From positions 806,001 to 870,000 of the forward strand of contig NZ_CP025013.1 of assembly GCF_002953715.1 (NCBI RefSeq): a stretch of DNA of 64,000 nt. Reading direction: 5' to 3'. The stretch's first letter is position 1. Each line of letters starts with the position of its first letter. The notes below the pieces were generated by a model, which was not told the DNA's origin, ran no database searches, and worked only from the letters and a program-made list of their open reading frames with translations. Positions 60,402 through 64,000 of the stretch are shown piece by piece. Made by a program: the position numbers and the translations under genes. This stretch comes from Rhizobium leguminosarum (GTDB taxonomy: Bacteria; Pseudomonadota; Alphaproteobacteria; Rhizobiales; Rhizobiaceae).

Positions 60402-61070
60402 ATGACGACGTTCCGTCCGAAATACATCACCTTCGACTGCTACGGCACGCTGACCAACTTTCAAATGGCGGAAGCGGCGCGCGACCTCTATGGCGAAGAG
60501 CTCGACGAGCGGCGCATGGCGGAGTTCATCAAGAATTTTGCCGCCTATCGGCTCGACGAGATCCTGGGTGACTGGAAACCCTATGCCGAGGTGGTGCACA
60601 ATTCGCTCGAGCGGACATGCAAGCGCAACGGCGTGACATTTCGCGACGAAGCCGCCCGAATGATCTATGAGCGGGTTCCGACCTGGGGGCCGCATTCGGA
60701 TGTTCCCGCCGGTCTCGCCAAGGTCGCCAAGGAAATCCCGTTGGTCATCCTCTCCAACGCCATGAATTCGCAGATCATGTCGAACGTCGAAAAACTGGGC
60801 GCACCCTTCCATGCGGTCTATACCGCCGAGCAGGCGCAGTCCTATAAGCCGCGCTTCAGGGGCTTTGAATACATGCTCGATATGCTGGGCTGCGGGCCGG
60901 AAGACGTGCTGCATTGCTCATCCTCCTTCCGCTATGACCTGATGTCGGCCCACGATCTCGGCATCAAGAACAAGGTTTGGGTCAATCGTGGCCACGAGCC
61001 GGCCAACCCTTATTACGGTTATGTCGAAATTCCTGACATCTCGGGCCTGCCTGGCGTCGTCGGGCTCTGA
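60402..61070 (+). CDS. HAD-superfamily hydrolase, haloacid dehalogenase type II
   Basis: 222 residues: nucleophile Asp12 in FDCYGTLTNF, motif II in VILSNAMNSQI, motif III Lys in SYKPRFRGFEYML, then CSSSFRYDLMSAHDLGI. Same family as the HAD gene at 50584 but clearly divergent. AAGGA precedes ATG 60402. The stop is 13 bp before the PuuB-like oxidase, indicating co-transcription. Actual substrate unknown; a role in amine or amino-acid breakdown is inferred from the recurrent pairing. Confidence 0.85.
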   Translation: MTTFRPKYITFDCYGTLTNFQMAEAARDLYGEELDERRMAEFIKNFAAYRLDEILGDWKPYAEVVHNSLERTCKRNGVTFRDEAARMIYERVPTWGPHSDVPAGLAKVAKEIPLVILSNAMNSQIMSNVEKLGAPFHAVYTAEQAQSYKPRFRGFEYMLDMLGCGPEDVLHCSSSFRYDLMSAHDLGIKNKVWVNRGHEPANPYYGYVEIPDISGLPGVVGL

Positions 61071-61083
61071 CGGAGACACGCGG

Positions 61084-62358
61084 ATGCAGTTCGAATCCTA
61101 CTGGCACGACACGGCTCCAGCCTTTGCCGGCGGCACCCAAGGCCCCGTCGAAGGACATTACGACGTCGCCGTCATCGGCACCGGCTTCACCGGGCTTGCC
61201 GCGGCGCGCCAGCTTGCAAAGGCCGGCGTCAAGGTCGTGGTGCTGGAGGCCGAACGGGTCGGCTGGGGAGCGTCGGGACGCAATGGCGGCCACCTCAACA
61301 ATGGGCTCGCCCACAGTTTCCTCTCCGCCAAATCCGCACTCGGCGTGGAGAGGGCCGTCGCCCTCTACAAGGCGTTCGACGATTCCATCGATACGATCGA
61401 GGCGATCATTGCCGAAGAGGGAATCGACTGCAATTTCCGCCGCGCCGGCAAGCTGAAGCTTGCTTCCAAGCCGCAGCATTTCGATGCCATTGCCCGCAAT
61501 TTCGAGGCTGTTCACAGAGAAGTCGATCCGGACACGGCACTTCTGACGGCGAGTGACCTGAAAAGCGAGGTCGGGTCGCCCTTCCATGGCGCCATGTTAT
61601 CCAAGAAGAGCGCGATGATGCATATGGGCCGCTATGTCGCCGGGCTCGCCACTGCTGCCGCCCGCCACGGCGCCGTCATCTTCGAAAAGGCGGCAGTAAC
61701 CGCGCATCGGCAGGGCAACGGTCGCCACAGCCTGACGACCGCACGAGGCACTGTCACCGCGGACCACGTGCTGGTCGCGACAGGCGCCTATACGCCCTCG
61801 CTCTTTAATTATTTCCGCCGCCGGATCATTTCCGTCGGCAGCTTTCTGATCGCCACCCGTCCGCTGACCGACGCCGAAATCGCCGATACGATGCCGGGTA
61901 ACCGCACCTGCGTCACGTCGATGAACATCGGCAACTATTTCCGGCTGTCGCCCGACAAGCGGCTGATCTTCGGCGGTCGCGCCCGGTTTTCCGCCACGTC
62001 GGATCAGCGCTCGGACGCAAGGAGCGGCGACATTCTGCGCGCCAGCCTGGCCGAAATCTTCCCGCAGCTTGCCGGTGTCGAGATCGACTATTGCTGGGGC
62101 GGGCTTGTCGACATGACCAAGGACCGCTATCCGCGCGCCGGCTATGTCGATGGTGTCTGGTATGCCATGGGCTATTCCGGCCACGGCGCCCAGCTCTCCA
62201 CCCATCTCGGCATGATCATCGCCGACGCCATCCTGGGGAAGGCCGACCGTAACCCGATCAAGGGGCTCGACTGGCCGGCCGTCCCCGGCCACTTCGGCAA
62301 ACCGTGGTTCCTGCCGCTGGTCGGGCTTTACTACAAGACGCTCGACCGCTTCCAGTAG
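61084..62358 (+). CDS. FAD-dependent oxidoreductase, PuuB-like (gamma-glutamylputrescine oxidase family)
   Basis: 424 residues: FAD motif VAVIGTGFTGLAAARQLAKA, GWGASGRNGGHLNNGLAHSF typical of PuuB/OrdL, and C-terminal WYAMGYSGHGAQLSTHLG. PuuB oxidises gamma-glutamylputrescine; relatives act on other glutamylated amines, so an amine substrate is likely. No PuuA-like glutamylating enzyme is visible nearby, and the partner aminotransferase is on the other strand at 51514. ATG 61084 gives the family N-terminus (FESYWHDTAP). Confidence 0.88.
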   Translation: MQFESYWHDTAPAFAGGTQGPVEGHYDVAVIGTGFTGLAAARQLAKAGVKVVVLEAERVGWGASGRNGGHLNNGLAHSFLSAKSALGVERAVALYKAFDDSIDTIEAIIAEEGIDCNFRRAGKLKLASKPQHFDAIARNFEAVHREVDPDTALLTASDLKSEVGSPFHGAMLSKKSAMMHMGRYVAGLATAAARHGAVIFEKAAVTAHRQGNGRHSLTTARGTVTADHVLVATGAYTPSLFNYFRRRIISVGSFLIATRPLTDAEIADTMPGNRTCVTSMNIGNYFRLSPDKRLIFGGRARFSATSDQRSDARSGDILRASLAEIFPQLAGVEIDYCWGGLVDMTKDRYPRAGYVDGVWYAMGYSGHGAQLSTHLGMIIADAILGKADRNPIKGLDWPAVPGHFGKPWFLPLVGLYYKTLDRFQ

Positions 62359-62458
62359 GCCTGATCGATCCAAAGCTGCGGGGCGACAGCTGTGTCTGCG
62401 AAACCGTGAACAACCTATCGCCAATCCTTAACCGGGGGATTGGGCGTAAACCCTATAG

Positions 62459-63397
62459 CTACACCACGCTCCCCGCAGCAGGAGATTGCCTCTTGTGCAA
62501 GGATTCGGAGGCAATGCCTGCCAGTTCGCGGATGAAGAAGTCGAGGATGGTCGAGGGTTTTTCTGCGGAGCGCGTGGCTATGACGAATGTGGAGTGAATT
62601 CGAGTTTCGTCCGGCATAAGTGGCCGGAAGGAACCCTTCTGAACCCAGTCGCGTGCATAGTGGTCCGGCAAGTAACCGAGATAGTGTCCCGACATGATGA
62701 ACATGGCTTGGGCCTCCATATTGGAGGCTGCAGAGCGAGCTCGTGCCTGCGGAAAGAATTGCAATTCACGCATGTTGGCGTATGGCCGCACAACGAAATC
62801 GAAAGATTCGATGTGTTCTATCGTCAACCCGGCCTCCACTTGCTTGAAGAGTGGGTGACCTCGAGCGCAGTAGAGTGAATGGATTTCCTCCCGAAATCGG
62901 GAGAGCTTCAGACCCTGATAGGGTTGCGTTTCCGGCAGAAGCGCGATGTCGAGTCCGCCGTTGGCGATTTCGGAAAGCAATGCATCCGGAGAGTCGATTG
63001 CCAGTTCAATGCGGGCTTCCGGGGCCCTCTCACTAATGCGAGCGATCACCCGGTGGATCGGCAGGTCGCTGTCAGTGATGGTGTTGTCGACCAGGCCAAG
63101 CCTCAGTGTGCCGGTGATCCGGTTTTTGAGCGTGCCAATGTCGCTCTCGAAGGCATTAAGAGCCAGAAAAAGCCCTTTCGATCGCTCGTGTACGATGACG
63201 CCACGATCCGTCAGCTCGAAACCTGAGCGGCCGCGTCGGCACAGCTTGAAACCCAAGCGATCTTCCAGAGCCTTGATATGGAAGCTGATGGCGGACTGGC
63301 TGACGCCGAGCGCGATTTGTGCGCCGAGAAAACTCTTATGCTCCACGACTGAGCGAAACACCGTCAAGGAGCGGAGGTCGGATTGAGCCAGTAGCAT
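62459..63397 (-). CDS. LysR-family transcriptional regulator
   Basis: 312 residues: helix-turn-helix SFLGAQIALGVSQSAISFHI, linker LCRRGRSGFELTDRG, then an effector domain starting GTLRLGLVDNTITDSDL. Divergent from the amino-acid binding protein gene with a classic T-N11-A dyad between them, so it controls that importer. AAGGAAAG precedes the ATG. Confidence 0.88.
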   Translation of the reverse strand: MLLAQSDLRSLTVFRSVVEHKSFLGAQIALGVSQSAISFHIKALEDRLGFKLCRRGRSGFELTDRGVIVHERSKGLFLALNAFESDIGTLKNRITGTLRLGLVDNTITDSDLPIHRVIARISERAPEARIELAIDSPDALLSEIANGGLDIALLPETQPYQGLKLSRFREEIHSLYCARGHPLFKQVEAGLTIEHIESFDFVVRPYANMRELQFFPQARARSAASNMEAQAMFIMSGHYLGYLPDHYARDWVQKGSFRPLMPDETRIHSTFVIATRSAEKPSTILDFFIRELAGIASESLHKRQSPAAGSVV

Positions 63398-63406
63398 CTG
63401 CTTTCC

Positions 63407-63429
63407 TTACATTAATAATTCTGATGTAA
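63407..63429. promoter_or_regulatory. LysR-type operator (T-N11-A dyad)
   Basis: TTACAT-N11-ATGTAA, a perfect 6-bp dyad with the canonical LysR spacing, just upstream of the LysR start and 95 bp before the divergent binding-protein gene. ATTAAT repeats lie on both sides and could be additional contacts. Confidence 0.6.
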
Positions 63430-63524
63430 ACTCCATTAATTTCCTATTTTTCTGCGCTATTGTCCATGCTTTCCTCTTCGTCGGAGATCACGAAGCGATC
63501 CCGAAGAAACAGGGGAACGAGACT

Positions 63525-64000
63525 ATGAAAGCCATTCGGAATTCGAAAATTCTTCTGGTGGGCGCCGTGCTTGCTATCGCCATGGCTGCGCCAGTCGCGC
63601 ACGCGGCCGACCTGCTCGACAAAATCAAGGCCGCGAAGGTTTTCACCGTTGCCACCGAGGCACGTTTTGCGCCGTTCGAATTTGTCGAAGACGGGAAGAT
63701 CGTTGGCTATTCCGCCGACATCATGGACGAAGTCATGAAAGAGCTGCCAGGAGTCGAGCTGAAGCGACTCGATCTGCCCTGGCAGGGTATCCTGCCTGGT
63801 CTTGCTGCTAGCCGCTTCGATTTCGTCGTCACCTCGGTCACGGTCACGCCGGAGCGAATGAAGGCTTATCATCTTTCTGTACCGATCGCGGATGCCACGA
63901 TGGCTGTCCTAAAACGAAAGGGCGATGCCGAGATCGCCAAGCCGGAAGATATTGCCGGCAAACCAGTCGGTTCACAGGCGGGTTCCGCCCAACTCGCGGC
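63525..64000 (+). CDS. Polar amino-acid ABC transporter substrate-binding protein (partial)
   Basis: The first 158 codons; the gene continues past the window edge. A signal peptide (ILLVGAVLAIAMAAPVAHA) is followed by the family 3 binding fold: FTVATEARFAPFEFVEDGKI, then GYSADIMDEVM and FDFVVTSVTVTPERMKAY. It captures a polar amino acid or opine in the periplasm. AGGGGA precedes the ATG. Controlled in all likelihood by the divergent LysR gene. Confidence 0.9.
   Translation, partial: MKAIRNSKILLVGAVLAIAMAAPVAHAADLLDKIKAAKVFTVATEARFAPFEFVEDGKIVGYSADIMDEVMKELPGVELKRLDLPWQGILPGLAASRFDFVVTSVTVTPERMKAYHLSVPIADATMAVLKRKGDAEIAKPEDIAGKPVGSQAGSAQLA

Overview
The window looks like a catabolic stretch of a replicon from the Rhizobiaceae (Alphaproteobacteria). 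It is GC-rich and packed with ABC transporters, each paired with a local regulator. It carries two adjacent intergenic palindromes of the kind known from Rhizobium, and a PutA without its own DNA-binding domain beside an Lrp-type regulator. No rRNA, tRNA, CRISPR array, phage or intact insertion sequence was recognised.

Region 1 (1-7.0 kb) looks like a betaine/proline-betaine catabolism locus: the end of a ProW-type permease, a hydroxyproline-epimerase homologue, a GATase1-AraC (GbdR-like) regulator, a Rieske monooxygenase with its ferredoxin reductase (GbcA/GbcB type), a LysR regulator, and an M24-fold protein that keeps every residue I recall from the DMSP lyase DddP. Region 2 (7.0-19.6 kb) holds a two-domain hexapeptide acyltransferase, a membrane GGDEF-EAL protein, a possible fatty-acid-ester methyltransferase, and a series of small oxidoreductases (NmrA-like, two SDRs), an MFS exporter and a DoxX protein with LysR and HxlR regulators.

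Region 3 (19.6-24.2 kb) is the proline utilisation locus: PutR-like Lrp regulator, a small ORF and bifunctional putA. Region 4 (24.2-35.9 kb) is a self-contained cassette bracketed by two copies of the last 127 bp of the putA locus (121 of 127 identical by hand count). It encodes four different enolase-superfamily enzymes, an RraA-type aldolase, a complete CUT1 sugar importer and a FadR-type regulator. It is the best candidate here for an undescribed pathway, probably for an acid sugar. Region 5 (36.0-42.1 kb) is a second sugar/polyol locus: LacI regulator, RbsBCA-like importer, hydroxypyruvate-isomerase-like protein and Gfo/Idh/MocA (IolG-like) dehydrogenase. A truncated RpiR gene and about 480 bp of unexplained DNA follow.

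Region 6 (43-53.8 kb, and again 60.4-62.4 kb) looks like amine or amino-acid use: a DadA-like oxidase with an Lrp regulator, a Dpp-type peptide importer, a class III aminotransferase, two HAD type II hydrolases, a double GNAT protein and a PuuB-like oxidase. Embedded in it (53.9-60.2 kb) is a complete L-threonate/D-erythronate module (ltnD, otnI, otnK, otnC, an MFS importer and a LacI regulator) controlled by three near-identical operator palindromes. The window ends in a LysR gene divergent from a polar amino-acid binding protein, which is cut by the edge.

Starts were chosen from ribosome-binding sites and family alignment by eye. Functional names rest on motif and sequence recognition without database searches.
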